Below, in pieces: positions 28,549-39,640 of a DNA stretch of 64,000 bases (position 1 is the stretch's first letter; the number at the start of each line of letters is the position of its first letter). Under the pieces are notes generated by a model. The model worked only from the letters and a program-made list of their open reading frames with translations. It was not told the DNA's origin and searched no databases. The translations under genes and the position numbers were made by a program. The DNA is from Periplaneta americana (Eukaryota > Arthropoda > Insecta > Blattodea > Blattidae): positions 158,993,455 to 159,057,454 of the forward strand of contig NC_091122.1 in the NCBI RefSeq assembly GCF_040183065.1, written 5' to 3'.

Positions 28549-31500
28549 CTGTAACAGTGAGAAGTGTTGGTTAAAACTAATGCTAAGTATATGCTTTGTA
28601 AACATAAATAACTGAAGTACCATACTTAAAAAAATAAATTTAATGAATTATTCTTTATTAAATATTTCTGAAAATCAATGACATATCTTCACCATCAAGC
28701 CTCCTTAAAACATTATGTGTGAGGGATGGGTCGTAAAACAAAAATATTCCAATTTCACAAGATGGAAAGAAAAGAATGTATAATTAGTAGGGCCCGGATT
28801 TTGATGACCTAAAGAATACTAAAAAATGACTTTATGACTTTAAAATCAATTAAAAATGACCTAAAAACAAAAAAGAATGACTTAAAAATTATCTTTATTT
28901 GTCGACCTCCTTGCGCAATATGGCAATATCACTTACACTTTATCACTCAACACTGCATTACAATAACTTACAAACACCTGTTCACATGTTGGTCCACGGT
29001 GAATCTCTTCTCTGCTGAAACCTTCACTTCACAAATTTTACAGTACAATATAGTACCATCACTATAAAATACAGTATCGCCATACTCCGATACAAACTGT
29101 TTTAATTTCGCGGAATTGCTTGTTTTTAATTTCGGCATGGCAAAATAGAAATATTATTTCAGTACCTCTAAACGACTACCTTCCGCTCTGTGAATGACTG
29201 AATTGTAACCAGTACACAAGAACCCATGACAGTGCAAACCTCAAGCAGGTAATTTCACCCCCACATTCCTTTTGAGGACAAAGTCTGTCTTAAAATAGAC
29301 ATGACCAGTTAGTTGGACGAGTCCAAATGTTTAACAGAACATGAATAGGGGAGGCCACGATGCAACAGATTTCCAAGAATTCATAGATTTCGTGCTTCAG
29401 AAACATAATTTTACTAATATTAACAATAATGCAATCAAAATCGCTAAAAATGACAAAAACCCGGATTTGTTCTTAAAATATGACTAATAGAAAGTAATAA
29501 TCCGTAAAAAAATGCCCTATCAGAGAAAAGTGTCCAAAAATGCATAAAAAATTACCCATCAAATTGGTTTAATTTCACTGAAGATGATATGAACTACATT
29601 TATCTTCCACAGAGCATTGTCCTAGCATCATCAGAAAAAAGGTGCAAAGTCATCGAAATCCGGGCCCTAATAATTAGGATAGTCATAATGGACCTGTACA
29701 AATATGTACAGATGTTATCAGTCTAGAATACATGAAAGCTCTTCTGAAATAAATAACAAAATTTTGTTTACTTACTGAAAGCTGTGAGTTGCTGGTGTTT
29801 TCTCCAGATTGAATTCTGCAACGGGAACTCCTCTGCTAGCTACTTGAGGGGCGAACATGGCAGCTGGGTATACTACCGACGATGTACCAATCACAAGGCA
29901 AATATCACAGCTTTCCAATGCATCTTCTGCCAAGAAGAATACACAAATTTGAACTTGTGAAACGTCCTCTCACACAAAGCATATTGGATACATCTACCGA
30001 ATCAGGTGTTGAAAGTGAATAGGGATTTGACCAATATGGCACAGTGGAAGCAAGCAGAAATAAACCAAGGCTGAATATTAATTGAGTCGTTCAGAGCAAA
30101 AGTGGTGTAAGTCAAAATTGGATACCAGTAATGAGGCTTAAAGTAAAAATTTTGTAAAACACAGCGCAAAGTAGCAATTAATATGTCCTTCTTGCTATCC
30201 ACTGACTACTAATAGTTTAAATAAATTGAATATTAATTGCTACTTTGCACTGTATTTTACAGAATGTTTACTTAAATCCTCAATACCCATTTCTGACTTA
30301 CACCACTTCTGCTCTGAACGGCTCAATTATTAGTATATAATAAAATATAATTAAATAGTAAATATAAACAAGTATGAATATAATATATATTAATGACAGT
30401 AAAAATTAAGTAAACAATATTAAAGACAAATAAATATAAATGACAAGAACGCAATAATGGTCGATGTGCACAGAACTTTCTTGAAGCTCTAAACAACTGA
30501 GCCACCTACAATACAAAATTTACTACCGGTTTGTGATCAAGAAAAGATAATAATCCTGTACAGTATTGCAATACTTTAGATACTGAATAGGCAAACGAGA
30601 GAAGAATAGTACAAATGTCTATACATTACCACTAGCCGAATTCCAAGTTACGATACCCCATACTTATGTTTCCAATCCGGAACATTCGAATTGAGCAACT
30701 CGCTTCTCCCTTCCAAGTAGTATCCCCATTGCTGTCGAACTTCTGAGTGTCTGTAACTTAACATTTAGCTATCCAAGACGACTCTGTTTCCCTCTATCCA
30801 CCCTTACCTATGTACCTGTACTGCTACGACGTAACGGATATGAAAGGAATGCCAATTGAAAAAGGTGGCGTTGATGGATGTGAGCTGACCTCGCTGACTG
30901 AGCCAACATACACAACTCATTTGCAAGGGGAATGTTATGGAATTTATGTCGAAACCTCCTCTCAAACTGTGTGCTTGAGAGTTCCACCAGTAGGTAAACA
31001 AATATAAAAAATTAATTGTAAGGATGTGATAATTCACTTAGAATGTTGAATTAAGATAGAGTGTGTACTGGAGAGAGTAGTTGAGTCGTCTTCTATTGTG
31101 TCACGTGGTATTTGAGATAAGGCTGGTAGCCAGCTGAGTGAGCATTATCTAAACAAGGTGGGGAGATACTCAATTTTTCTATAACTTTTATTCAGGCTTC
31201 AATTTCGCAGCCTAATAGTATGGAGAAAGTCTGTAACTGCTACTCTTCTTCTCAAACAGCTGAAATAATTCAGATGCTCTCAGTGGCGGCTGATTGACTG
31301 AGGCAAGTGAGGCCAGGCCTCAGTCTCTTGGCTTAACAAAAATCAAATTTTGTGTTTTTATATAATGTATTAGTTATTTGAATGAAGCATCGCTGTAGAA
31401 GCATTTTTAAAACTTTGTGATGTATATAGACCTGTTTTGCAGTAAAATTTACTCCTGAGGCCAGAATCACTCGTGCCGGGTCTGGCTTGTGATATATATA

Positions 31501-32368
31501 GACCTGTTTTGCAGTAAAATTTACTCCTGAGGCCAGAATCACTCGTGCCAGGTCTGGCTTGTGATGTATATAGACTTGTTTTGCAGTAAAATTTGTTCCT
31601 GAGGCCAGAATCGTTCGTGCCGGGTCTATCTTCTGAATTTTCTGTATTTTCGCGGGGTTTGAGCTTGCGCTTAAAACGTTGTAGCCGAGGCACAATTCGT
31701 CTGGCCTCGTGGCCTGGTCAGGTTTCACTCCTCACATCCATGGGCCGGCCTCAAGGGTAGAGTGGGGTGGGAATAGCAATGGTGACTTGTCTTCCTAACT
31801 AGGCCATAAATAACACAAATTCCAGCTCTTTGGCAGGCAGAGACCCACACTATTCCCTCCCCTTATGTCTCAGTTTATGACTTAAGCGAGGGTGTTGTAC
31901 TATTGTACTTCGTAGTACAGTAGTGAATCTGAGCCAATGTTGTTATGTATTTCGGGAAAATATAAACAGAAACAAATGCGAGAAATAATGCTGGTGTAGT
32001 TAATTCATTGTTACAGTGTCCTTTTTTCAAGAAGAAATAATATTGAAAGAAAGGAAGTTTTAAATAAAGAGAGAGTCTACCGAGATACCTACAACATCAC
32101 TGACAATTTTTCTGACAGATAATCTTAAAACGCGAGTTTCTATTGCATCCTGGTATGGGCAACATAAATGGTTAAGTGGTAATGTGGTATAAAATAAACT
32201 TCTCTGTTGGCCTTGTTCGTTGCTGTCAAGGGAAAAAAATAAAATGAACAGAAAGGAGGGGATTTTCAACACATAATGTGGGTTGCTTCATCACACTGAA
32301 ACAATCACTGAAACTCACAGCATAACAGCTTATTTGATGAGTGACATTATTTTTCATCAATAGTAGGC

Positions 32369-32401
<33 letters not shown>

Positions 32402-35400
32402 AGTAATCATGATATTAATAATAATAATACAGTAAACATGATATTAATAATATAACAATAATTAATATCATAAACATTTCCTATCGGAGGCACTTAAACT
32501 AGTTGCATCTGGCCTCACCGAGGATTTCGATCACCGGCCGCTACTGGATGCTCTTCCAATTAATAACACTCAACAAAAGAATAATTTTCCAATGGATTCC
32601 ATTCCACTGTGGAATTCTGGGAAATGAAAGTGCCAATGCTTTGGCTAAGAAGGAGCATGTAGTCATTTACAGGCCTGTTGCTAAATCATTCTGCAAAGTG
32701 ACTCATTAAATTAATATACAAAGATACAGTAGTAGTAATAATCTAATGCCCAAGTGCTTGAATATATTCCATTTGCTTTCTTACTTCCCAATAATGTCCA
32801 GTCAACATTCTTGTAAGTGACGTCTTGAGAGCTAAACAACTCGAAAGGTGACCCTTATTCATTGTAGAATTGTCTTCACGACACAAGATACAATTTGGAG
32901 AACTGAAGATTCCAATTTTATAAAAGAGTGCAGCCAAATAGTCGTGACCTGTTAACAATCTAAATATTGCCACAGCATCATGTCTCGGGAATTGAATATT
33001 TATTTTGCAATATAAGTTAGCTGTCCATGTTTTGTCATTACTTTGAATTCTGAATTGCTCTAACAGTTCTTTCTGGAAGTTTCTTTTAATTATAATTTTT
33101 GTAGAATGATAGGGTAAAGTTTGATTTACAAAGATATTAATAATCAAAATTATGAACTGATGGTTATTAAATTTCATCGAAAATAATGCATAACTTTAAA
33201 ACCAATATAATTCACCTGCTTCATTCATCACTTCAGGATCCAGGCCCTCCCCGAACCATACAACATGTGGCCTCAGCAAGCCTCCACAACGACATTTTGG
33301 CAGTTCATCCACAGGTATTCTGGCTGCTGTGGCCTTTGGGTCTGGTGCACTTGAAATAAAGGGGAAATAGGTATATATCAGCTAGTTACGCCTACACTTA
33401 AATAAAGGATTGATAACTTCACAAAATATTTTTTTTAATTACGAAAATGTAACTTACAATTTCAATCAGTTATAAGTTGAAAGTGATCACTAAGGAGCGG
33501 ATTTCTATGTAGCCTAATTAAATATTTTTGCATGTGATAAAACACAATTAACAAAGTAAAAAATTCCGAACATGAAGTTTCAAGTTTAAAACCAGAATTT
33601 TATTTCACATAAAAACACATATTTTTCACAAAAAATTATGTAAATACATATTTTCAGGAAATCTATTATAAACACATAAATCTTGGAGATTTTTACTTAA
33701 ATAATTTTTTACAAGAACTTTTAAACATTTTAAAACTAAATCAATTATGTCATTCTGAGGTATGTTATCTTTTTAAGAACTCTTGGTTGCTTCGAGTTTC
33801 TAAGCGCTGTATAGTGTATCCGTGATCCATTTTCGTAATAGTATCGCCTCAAGTTCTGAGAACTGCTAGGCAGCATATCAGTGTTATTATTAGAGAATAA
33901 ATTAACATGGACAAGGAGGAGAGATCTTGCAACTCATAATTAGGAATGTTTATTGTTGCTGAAGATGATTTCATTCCACACTTTGTTTGTGAAACACAAG
34001 AGATAAGAGTTCGGGTATGAACATTATTTAATTTAAACAAATCTCTCGCCTCTCGCTAATGTCCATCAAGTGAGGCAATACATCTTGTTATGATTCCCTG
34101 TTATCGGGTTTCGTTAATCGATATCCTTCAAGATACAGTATACAGAAAGATGGTTGTTTAAAAAAGATTTGCTTTGCTATTAGCAAATCTAAGCTTTTTG
34201 TGAGACACCATAAAAAAACTTGGAACATCCAAAAACCTGTTGTCTGAAACAAGGAGGTGCGTGCTGTGAAAATTAAACTAGACTCGCTACCAGGTTCAGA
34301 AGTACAAGTACTAAGGGACACATTCCAGAATGTGTTTGGGAAAAACAATGGATATAAAAAAATGTGTAAAGTTGCTCAAGTATTGGAGGGTGTGCCTGTA
34401 GGTGAAATTAACGGTGTTTGTGTTTGTGACATTCCTCTCTTTAAATATGCACGTCTGACGTCCTGTGATATGGAAAGATCGTTTTCACAGTATAAGTCGT
34501 CGTTTAGAGATAATCGGCATGCATTTGTGCTGGAGAATTTGGAGATGACCTTTGTTGTTCACTGCAATTCTCGGCCAACTACTAGCACTCAAGTGTGGTG
34601 GGGAGTACCTAGTAACATTTTTTTTTCCAAGCTAAGTAAGGTACTTTTGTCATATTTAAAATAAATTTTTTTTTTTTTTATTTTTAGCAAATATTTTCGT
34701 ACTTTTTAGCACATAAAAAATAAATATATTTAAATTGTTTAGCACATAAAAATCCGCTCCCTAGTGATCACTTGAAGAAATGAAAAAGTAACAATTTGTA
34801 AGATTCCTCACCCCTTTCCTTCCAATGCAGGACATATAGGACTGTTCCTATTTTCTTCTACATTTTCACAACTAGTGCAGCGTGTCTTGAATAATGAACC
34901 ATGCAATTCGATGACATTTTGAGATCCTGCTCTTTGGTGCAATCCATCAATATTTTGAGTAATTAACGTCAATTTCTTTCCATTTTCTTTCAATCGTTTT
35001 TCAAATTCTGCAAGAGCTTTATGTGCCTAAAAAATGAAATGTAAGAATTGTGTAAATATAGTATACTTTAAAATGTGCTATTAATTATTTACGATACAAG
35101 TGTTAAATCCCTCTCATTCTAATAGTGAAATTTTATCACATCAAAAGCAAGTAGTGATATAGCTCAGTGCTAGAGCATTCGACTGCAGATCCAGAGCTCC
35201 CTGGTTCATATTCGGATGTCCCTAATTTTTTATAACTGCACTTAATTCTTTATTGTTTCATATAGCTATTAATAAAATAGTTGTCAAAATAACTTACTGA
35301 ATTTGTGTACGTTTTTATCCAAAAACAGTCATTTTTAAAAGTAAGGGTGACATTGTTTGAATGGTTTCATGATCTAATGATCTAAGACATTGGTATGAAG

Positions 35401-36538
35401 ACCTTCATTTTCATAGCACAGCTGAATTCTGTGCTATGTCCTGGCAGATGTATTGCGCAGATAATCAAGGGTCACTTCGTTGAAGACATCTTCCAAAGTT
35501 GCTCGTAATTGTGCAGTTGTGTTATAGCGGTGATTTCGCACTTTGTCCTTGATGAACCCCAGAGAACATTATCAGTTGTTGTGAGGTCGGGACTTCATGG
35601 AGGCCAGGCAAAAGGAGCTTGATCATCTGCAGATCCTCTTCCAATCCACCGATTTGGAAAGGTTGTATTCAGATATTGGCGCACTTGCAATGCAAAGTGT
35701 TGCAAATGCACGTTTTCCCCACCCCAACATTGTTGCTTTCATTGGCGGTTCCACACCAAAGCAGTCACGAAATTTCATCTTCACTGTTTCCACGTTGTCA
35801 CCAGCATGACGTCTTTCATGAAGCCAAACTGCTGTCACTAATGGTAAACCAAATCTGCTCACCCATCTTTGTTTATAACTGCACGGTTACCATGGTAGCA
35901 TGGTACCAACGTAAACATGAGGGCACCAACATTCACAAAGTAAGTGAAATAAGAATACATTGGGGGTACATCCACTTTGTGACTTTACTGTATACTGCAT
36001 TTTACTAAACTACAGTAGGCATATCCCTATTTATGTGTACACTTTCACATGCTAACAATGATCTCATTAACAATAAAAGAGTGATTCTAGGATGAATTTT
36101 TTTTTGGTAATCTTGAAAAACCTTACATATTCATTTAATGACTGTTATAAGTATCTATCCAATGAACTAATGAATGAAATTAATTGTGTAACCAAAAATA
36201 ATTAAAAACTAACAAAGGCCTACCGGGTTGGGTTCTTTTGTGAATACAACTTCACGTCGGTAGTGGTAAAATTCCCAAACTAGTGAAGGATCCATTGCGA
36301 AAGCTCCGGGAGTGGCCAGATCCTGAGCTTGATATATGCGCCAGAAGCCACCAGCTCCTCTGAATGTAGGAATACCAGATTCTGCTGATACACCTGCTCC
36401 AGATAGTATGGCAACATGATTGCACTTCTTCAGTGTTTCACGAAATGCTGCCATATCTGAACTTGGCTGTGATCTAACTGCCATGGTTGCAGTACTTTTG
36501 ATGAACGTTGACAATATACTTCTATTCACACCTAACAT
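28494..36538 (-). CDS. SIRT5: SIRT5: mitochondrial NAD+-dependent lysine demalonylase/desuccinylase/deglutarylase
   Basis: This is a class III sirtuin that removes acidic acyl groups from lysines, mainly in mitochondria. Five exons (36224-36538, 34812-35026, 33216-33349, 29776-29926, 28494-28548) join in phase to 289 codons plus TAA. Visible motifs are [15 protein letters not shown] (NAD/Rossmann), [12 protein letters not shown], the catalytic His in LHGS (residue 147), and FYHYRRE (Tyr91, Arg94). The last is the Tyr-x-x-Arg pair that binds succinyl or malonyl carboxylates and marks the SIRT5 class. Further motifs are RPHVVWFGE and a C-terminal [16 protein letters not shown]. The first ~28 residues are basic, hydroxylated and free of acids, as in a mitochondrial presequence. 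Zinc cysteines are 155, 158, 196 and 198; the second pair is spaced C-x-C where human SIRT5 has C-x4-C. The ORF is undamaged although three of its four introns carry transposon insertions. Human SIRT5 has 310 residues. Confidence 0.96.
28788..29669. mobile_element. hAT element (882 bp) in SIRT5 intron 4
   Basis: The ends TAGGGCCCGGATTTTGATGA and TCATCGAAATCCGGGCCCTA are inverted repeats. They are flanked by a perfect 8-bp duplication ATAATTAG (28780-28787, 29670-29677), diagnostic of hAT-type transposition. It retains only the first exon of a transposase (28968-29138), so it is non-autonomous. Confidence 0.95.
28968..29138 (-). pseudogene. CGGBP1-like hAT transposase, zinc-finger N-terminus
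   Basis: This is a 56-codon frame from ATG with [20 protein letters not shown] and [20 protein letters not shown]. It has the C-x2-C...H...C pattern of the BED-like finger found in CGGBP1-related hAT proteins. At its end TTT|GTAAGT looks like a splice donor, so this is probably exon 1 of the parental gene. The catalytic part is missing from this copy. Confidence 0.72.
29776..29926 (-). CDS. SIRT5: SIRT5 exon 4
   Basis: This 151-nt exon has an acceptor TTGGCAG|AAGATG and a donor TTTCA|GTAAGT. It carries [18 protein letters not shown] and the GVPVAEFN strand, which are highly conserved in SIRT5. Confidence 0.95.
30080..30328. mobile_element. Palindromic MITE (about 100-bp arms) in SIRT5 intron 3
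   Basis: The left ATTGAGTCGTTCAGAGCAAA and AGTGGTGTAAGTCA match the reversed right end (TGACTTACACCACTTCTGCT, GAACGGCTCAAT). The arms run on through CAAAGTAGCAATTAATAT. There is no coding sequence. Confidence 0.78.
31281..32546. mobile_element. hAT element (1266 bp) in SIRT5 intron 3
   Basis: The left end CAGTGGCGGCTGATTGA and right end TCACCGGCCGCTACTG are inverted repeats of the CAGTGGCGNC type. They are flanked by a perfect 8-bp duplication GATGCTCT (31273-31280, 32547-32554). It inserted into an older LINE fragment. The interior has a 71-bp minisatellite and AAT repeats but no recognisable transposase. Confidence 0.94.
31418..31630. repeat. 71-bp minisatellite, about three copies
   Basis: Units start TATATAGACCTGTTTTGCAG, run through TTACTCCTGAGGCCAGAATC and end in GCCGGGTCTGGCTTGTGAT. 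Three nearly identical units lie inside the hAT element. The repeated peptide seen in minus-strand frames is a by-product. Confidence 0.9.
32743..33177 (-). pseudogene. LINE ORF2 C-terminal fragment
   Basis: The minus strand reads [20 protein letters not shown] and [18 protein letters not shown] then KGHLSSC. This matches the cysteine-containing C-terminus that follows RNase H in I/Jockey-type LINEs (AVA.FRL.TGHD.L....G...SP.C.LC). Its orientation is opposite to the RNase H piece just to the left. Confidence 0.72.
33216..33349 (-). CDS. SIRT5: SIRT5 exon 3
   Basis: This 134-nt exon has an acceptor TTCAAG|TGCACC and a donor GCAG|GTGAAT. It carries [20 protein letters not shown], which includes the second zinc pair in the unusual C-x-C spacing and the conserved substrate-loop VVWFGE. 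Confidence 0.95.
33491..34763. mobile_element. hAT element (1273 bp) in SIRT5 intron 2
   Basis: The left end TAAGGAGCGGATTTCTATG and right end CATAAAAATCCGCTCCCTA are inverted repeats. They are flanked by the perfect and self-complementary 8-bp duplication GTGATCAC (33483-33490, 34764-34771). It makes up most of SIRT5 intron 2, which would be about 181 bp without it. It carries the C-terminal part of a CGGBP1-like transposase. Confidence 0.95.
34248..34664 (+). pseudogene. CGGBP1-like hAT transposase, C-terminal dimerisation region
   Basis: The open frame includes [19 protein letters not shown] and [20 protein letters not shown] then [19 protein letters not shown]. 'F.Y..(I/L)TSCD.ERSFS.YK...(D/R)(D/N)(R/K)..F' is the C-terminal hAT motif of this family. 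It stops at TAA 34664 and there is no in-frame ATG near its upstream limit. The N-terminal half is absent from this copy. Confidence 0.82.
34812..35026 (-). CDS. SIRT5: SIRT5 exon 2
   Basis: This 215-nt exon has an acceptor TTTTTAG|GCACAT and a donor AAAGG|GTGAGG. It carries [12 protein letters not shown], the catalytic histidine (ELHGSLF) and the first zinc pair (RCTSC). Confidence 0.95.
35153..35224 (+). tRNA. tRNA-Cys(GCA)-like sequence, probable pseudogene
   Basis: This 72-bp sequence aligns end to end with tRNA-Cys: TATAGCTCAGTGCTAGAGC (D arm intact), CTGCAGA anticodon loop (GCA) and GGTTCATATTC (T arm). The acceptor stem pairs at six of seven positions, although its bases differ from those usual for tRNA-Cys. 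The anticodon stem has one mismatch and the T stem is weak (a mismatch and two wobbles). T6 follows at once. It is in SIRT5 intron 1 on the other strand. A decayed tRNA or SINE head is more likely than a working gene. Confidence 0.5.
35400..35862 (-). pseudogene. DUF4817-type insect transposase, internally deleted
   Basis: The minus strand first reads [19 protein letters not shown] and [16 protein letters not shown], the helix-turn-helix of DUF4817-type transposases. Then, in other frames, it reads [26 protein letters not shown] and [20 protein letters not shown], the C-terminal end of the same family (PRSPDLT..D..LWG..K..V). The catalytic middle is gone. It lies in SIRT5 intron 1. Confidence 0.72.
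36224..36538 (-). CDS. SIRT5: SIRT5 exon 1
   Basis: This exon has 105 codons from ATG, phase 0, and a donor CCCG|GTAGGC. It carries the presequence, the [15 protein letters not shown] motif and the acyl-pocket Tyr-x-x-Arg. The start was chosen because it gives a presequence of the expected length. Internal Met19 and Met29 could give a shorter cytosolic form. Confidence 0.95.
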
Positions 36539-36544
36539 TTGGGA

Positions 36545-38580
36545 CTGTGCGCAGCATCAAATCTGTGTGTACATAGAAGAAAAAAACATTTATCATACTA
36601 ATGATTTAGTCCAAGCTTTGTATGAGACTTGATAAATCAGTGATAATTCCCATTCACAAAATCAAAACTAAAGGAAAATTAGAGAGGAATACGTCTTTTG
36701 AACTCTGGATACAAAATACAGATATATAGGCCTACAAATATTCTCAAGAACAAATTATATGAGCATTATGAAGAACAGACAACAAGAATAAGTGTTAATA
36801 CCGAATAAGTTTATGTTACACACAATCATTTCCGTATATAGGCCTATTGTCTATAGGGTCTAGGTTAAACTAGTGCTGAGGTAGCCTAGTTCCCTTCCTA
36901 TTCTTCTTATGCACATTCAACTGTCTTAACAGTCATACCAACATAACTTAGGGACATTACGAAAGTTTCACGCTAGTGTAGGCGCTATGCCTTGCGTATA
37001 CGAATGTGACAAGTTCGGTTAGGTCAGTTTTGCTTTTGTTATACGTTGCATATACGAATCTGTGCAGAATTTTCAAAGTCCTGTGATTTTTGTTGTGATG
37101 TTGTCAGTACTGGCTAGCATAATGGCGGACGTACAAACGAAATTACATTATGGAAACTGTGTTTTTATTTCACAATTATTTGTTGTATTCTTCACTATTT
37201 TTCAGTGGTTATTCAATTAATGCAAGTTCTTTCTTCACATTACATCGTATAGTGTGTTTTATATCCCTACATTCCTTTTCTTCAATAGGAACCACATTTC
37301 CATTTCCATTACCACGCACCTCTCATTTCACACATAATTTACTAAATTTTCAAACAATATTCTTTTCTTGAAATATTTTCCTATAAAACCCTTAAGTTCT
37401 CAAATCCATCTCCACAAAAAAATTCCTTACAAATTCAACCATTTTCACTTCCAAAATCATTGGCACTACCTCAGCGCTAGTTTCATAGGATGTACATCAT
37501 ATTCTAACCTTATTCCATACTGAGTTTCTGCTGCTCATTGTTTTGATTCGAAAGAAGAAGCCAGGAAATCGTTTTGATATTTCTTACTACCATAACCTAT
37601 TATGACCACACACTGGGGGGATTCATTTCAAAGAAAACACAATGTGATATCACTACCTGTACCGTTAAACTTAATCTAACCTAATCTAATTTATTCGAGT
37701 AATTTGAAGGTTACAGTGGCTTTTATATGCAAACCAAATCAATATAGCTTAGCTAATTTACTACAGTACGTAATGTGAAATTTCACACTGAACTTGAATG
37801 GAAGGAAATGACAGTAGCATTATAAAGTTTACTAAAGTAGGTATTAATAAAAAATACAAAAATAATTACCATATGTAACCTTCAAATACATCAAACTTTC
37901 GTGTGTCTTTGCCATATTTTCAAAACATAGAAACAATTAAGTAAACCTATAAAATGTAGAATTTAATAATACACATATGAGTCTTGTGAATTAATGCCCA
38001 GAATTCCACGTATAAAATTGTAAACAATTCGAATAAGATCTAGGTAGAAGTTAGCACTCTGCATGTGCACTGTATCCACTGCACGCGACTACTATACAAG
38101 TGTACCGGAACTATGACGAATAGAATGACGGAATGAATCTATAGCAAGGACGCTGCGAAGTGTGACGTTTTCGATAACGTTAAAGATAACGTACAATAGA
38201 GCTACGATGAATGACAGTACCAATAGACCTCATCGTGGTATGGAAAATACGTTTTCATTATTATGAAGAATCTTTGTCATGATTGGGATATCTCTGGTGG
38301 GAATCAGTCGAAGTGCATATATGGAATTTCTTTCTTTCTTTCAAGGGGACAATAAATACAATGGGTGGCTAAATGCAGATTGAAAAAATGAGATCATTAG
38401 ATCACTACGAGTAATTCTCGGGAAGGAAAAGACATGTTAATTTTTTTTATGCAGATATAAAAAAAAAATCAATGTATTGTAGGTAGCCTACTGAATACGC
38501 CACAAAGGCTACTGTAAAATAAATACTAAATTAGTGGGGAAGTAAAGGACGTGCCCCATCATTACTGTCATTTTCTCACT
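36545..38580. other. Upstream region of SIRT5, no gene recognised
   Basis: This AT-rich region should contain the SIRT5 promoter. No TATA box is convincing. A short plus-strand frame from ATGGCGGACGTACAAACG at 37121 has a good start context but no supported continuation. Confidence 0.4.
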
Positions 38581-38587
38581 GTGGATT

Positions 38588-38678
38588 TTACGCTTTCCTA
38601 CCGAAGTCATTCTCGAGTGAAGTTTTGTCTTTCAGAAATGTATCACACACTTCAATGCACTTCTGTAGCTCACATTTA

Positions 38679-38747
<69 letters not shown>

Positions 38748-39640
38748 TCATATTTAGTCGAATCAACTTCCAGTTTGTTGCTAACATCAGTCCAAGTTCG
38801 TTTCATGACAAAGCAATCCTTTTAGTATCAGAATTTAACACTAATATGCTGAACACAAAAGAAATAATTTTATTGTTTAAAAAGTAGGCTTATCATGAAT
38901 ATTCATCACTTTCGAGGACTTTTATAATAAAATTATGTACAACTATTTTTCAATAACAGAATCAAACTCGTTTTCCGTTACAGAGTGCAAGATTTTTCTA
39001 ATCAAATTAAATTCTTCGTTAAATTGATCATCAACTTTTACATTACAATTTTCAAGTAAATACAAGTAATTCCGTAATGGTTTATTACAACTAAAAACTT
39101 TACCATGTTATGAAATTAGTATCAATAAAGTCATGTCATTTTTCAAATACGCTAATGCTTCCTCATAAATTGGTGTAAATGATTCTTTATTTTATTTTTT
39201 ATTTTACCTAATTCTTCAATGAAAGGTTCTGTAGTAGATACTTAGATAGAAATCTAATACCAATCTTATTTTCTTTCTGTTTCACATTCATTATAAGGTA
39301 CAAGTACGTGTCACTTAACTCTTTTTTTTTTTCTAGAAAAGAAATTTTGCTTGAAAAAATGTATTCTATGTTTCTAAATTCAAAATACTTCTTCAATTGA
39401 GCAACCCTGATATGCAGAATGGCAAAAAAAAAAAAAAGGGGTAAGTCCTCTTAGAGTTGAATCCTCATTGTCAAGTATTTCAGTTTTAAGCAATTGTGAC
39501 GTGAGTAATTTGTGAAGGGTATGGGCTATGTAGTTTGCTTGATTTATGTTAGGGGTTGGTTGTTCCTTTAACTTTTCACAAACACTGTAATGTTCACCAA
39601 AATTCAAAAATACATTGTCGGCATATTATGCAGATATTTC
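38588..39640 (-). pseudogene. Unidentified decayed coding sequence, probably transposon-derived
   Basis: Several minus-strand stretches read as protein-like text in changing frames: CEKLKEQPTPNINQANYIAH, KKYFEFRNIEYIFSSKISFL, and after a (TA)n insertion CELQKCIEVCDTFLKDKTSL. Codon texture is protein-like, but stops and homopolymer frameshifts break it. I do not recognise the family. Confidence 0.3.
38681..38745. repeat. (TA)n microsatellite
   Basis: This uninterrupted TA tract separates two pieces of the decayed minus-strand coding sequence. Confidence 0.95.

Larger units (their letters stand above)
31170..32709 (+). pseudogene. LINE RNase H domain, split by a hAT insertion
   Basis: Removing the hAT element (31281-32546) and one TSD copy joins two same-frame pieces. 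Upstream is the [12 protein letters not shown] side; downstream is [20 protein letters not shown] then [11 protein letters not shown]. The F.W.P.HCGI.GNE.A..LAK signature is the RNase H domain of I/Jockey/R1-type LINEs. The fragment stops at 32709. Confidence 0.75.

Noticed and set aside
28834-29067. Plus-strand ORF of 77 residues in the hAT at 28788
   Set aside because: The real coding sense is the minus-strand zinc-finger fragment on the opposite strand.
31333-31728. ORF of 131 residues with a repeated peptide block
   Set aside because: It is the translation of a 71-bp minisatellite inside a hAT element. Another frame (107 residues) is equally open, as expected for a repeat without coding selection.
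37121-37220. ATGGCGGACGTACAAACG as the start of a gene divergent from SIRT5
   Set aside because: The start context is good, but the frame closes after about 32 codons, no convincing donor follows, and the peptide is not recognised.
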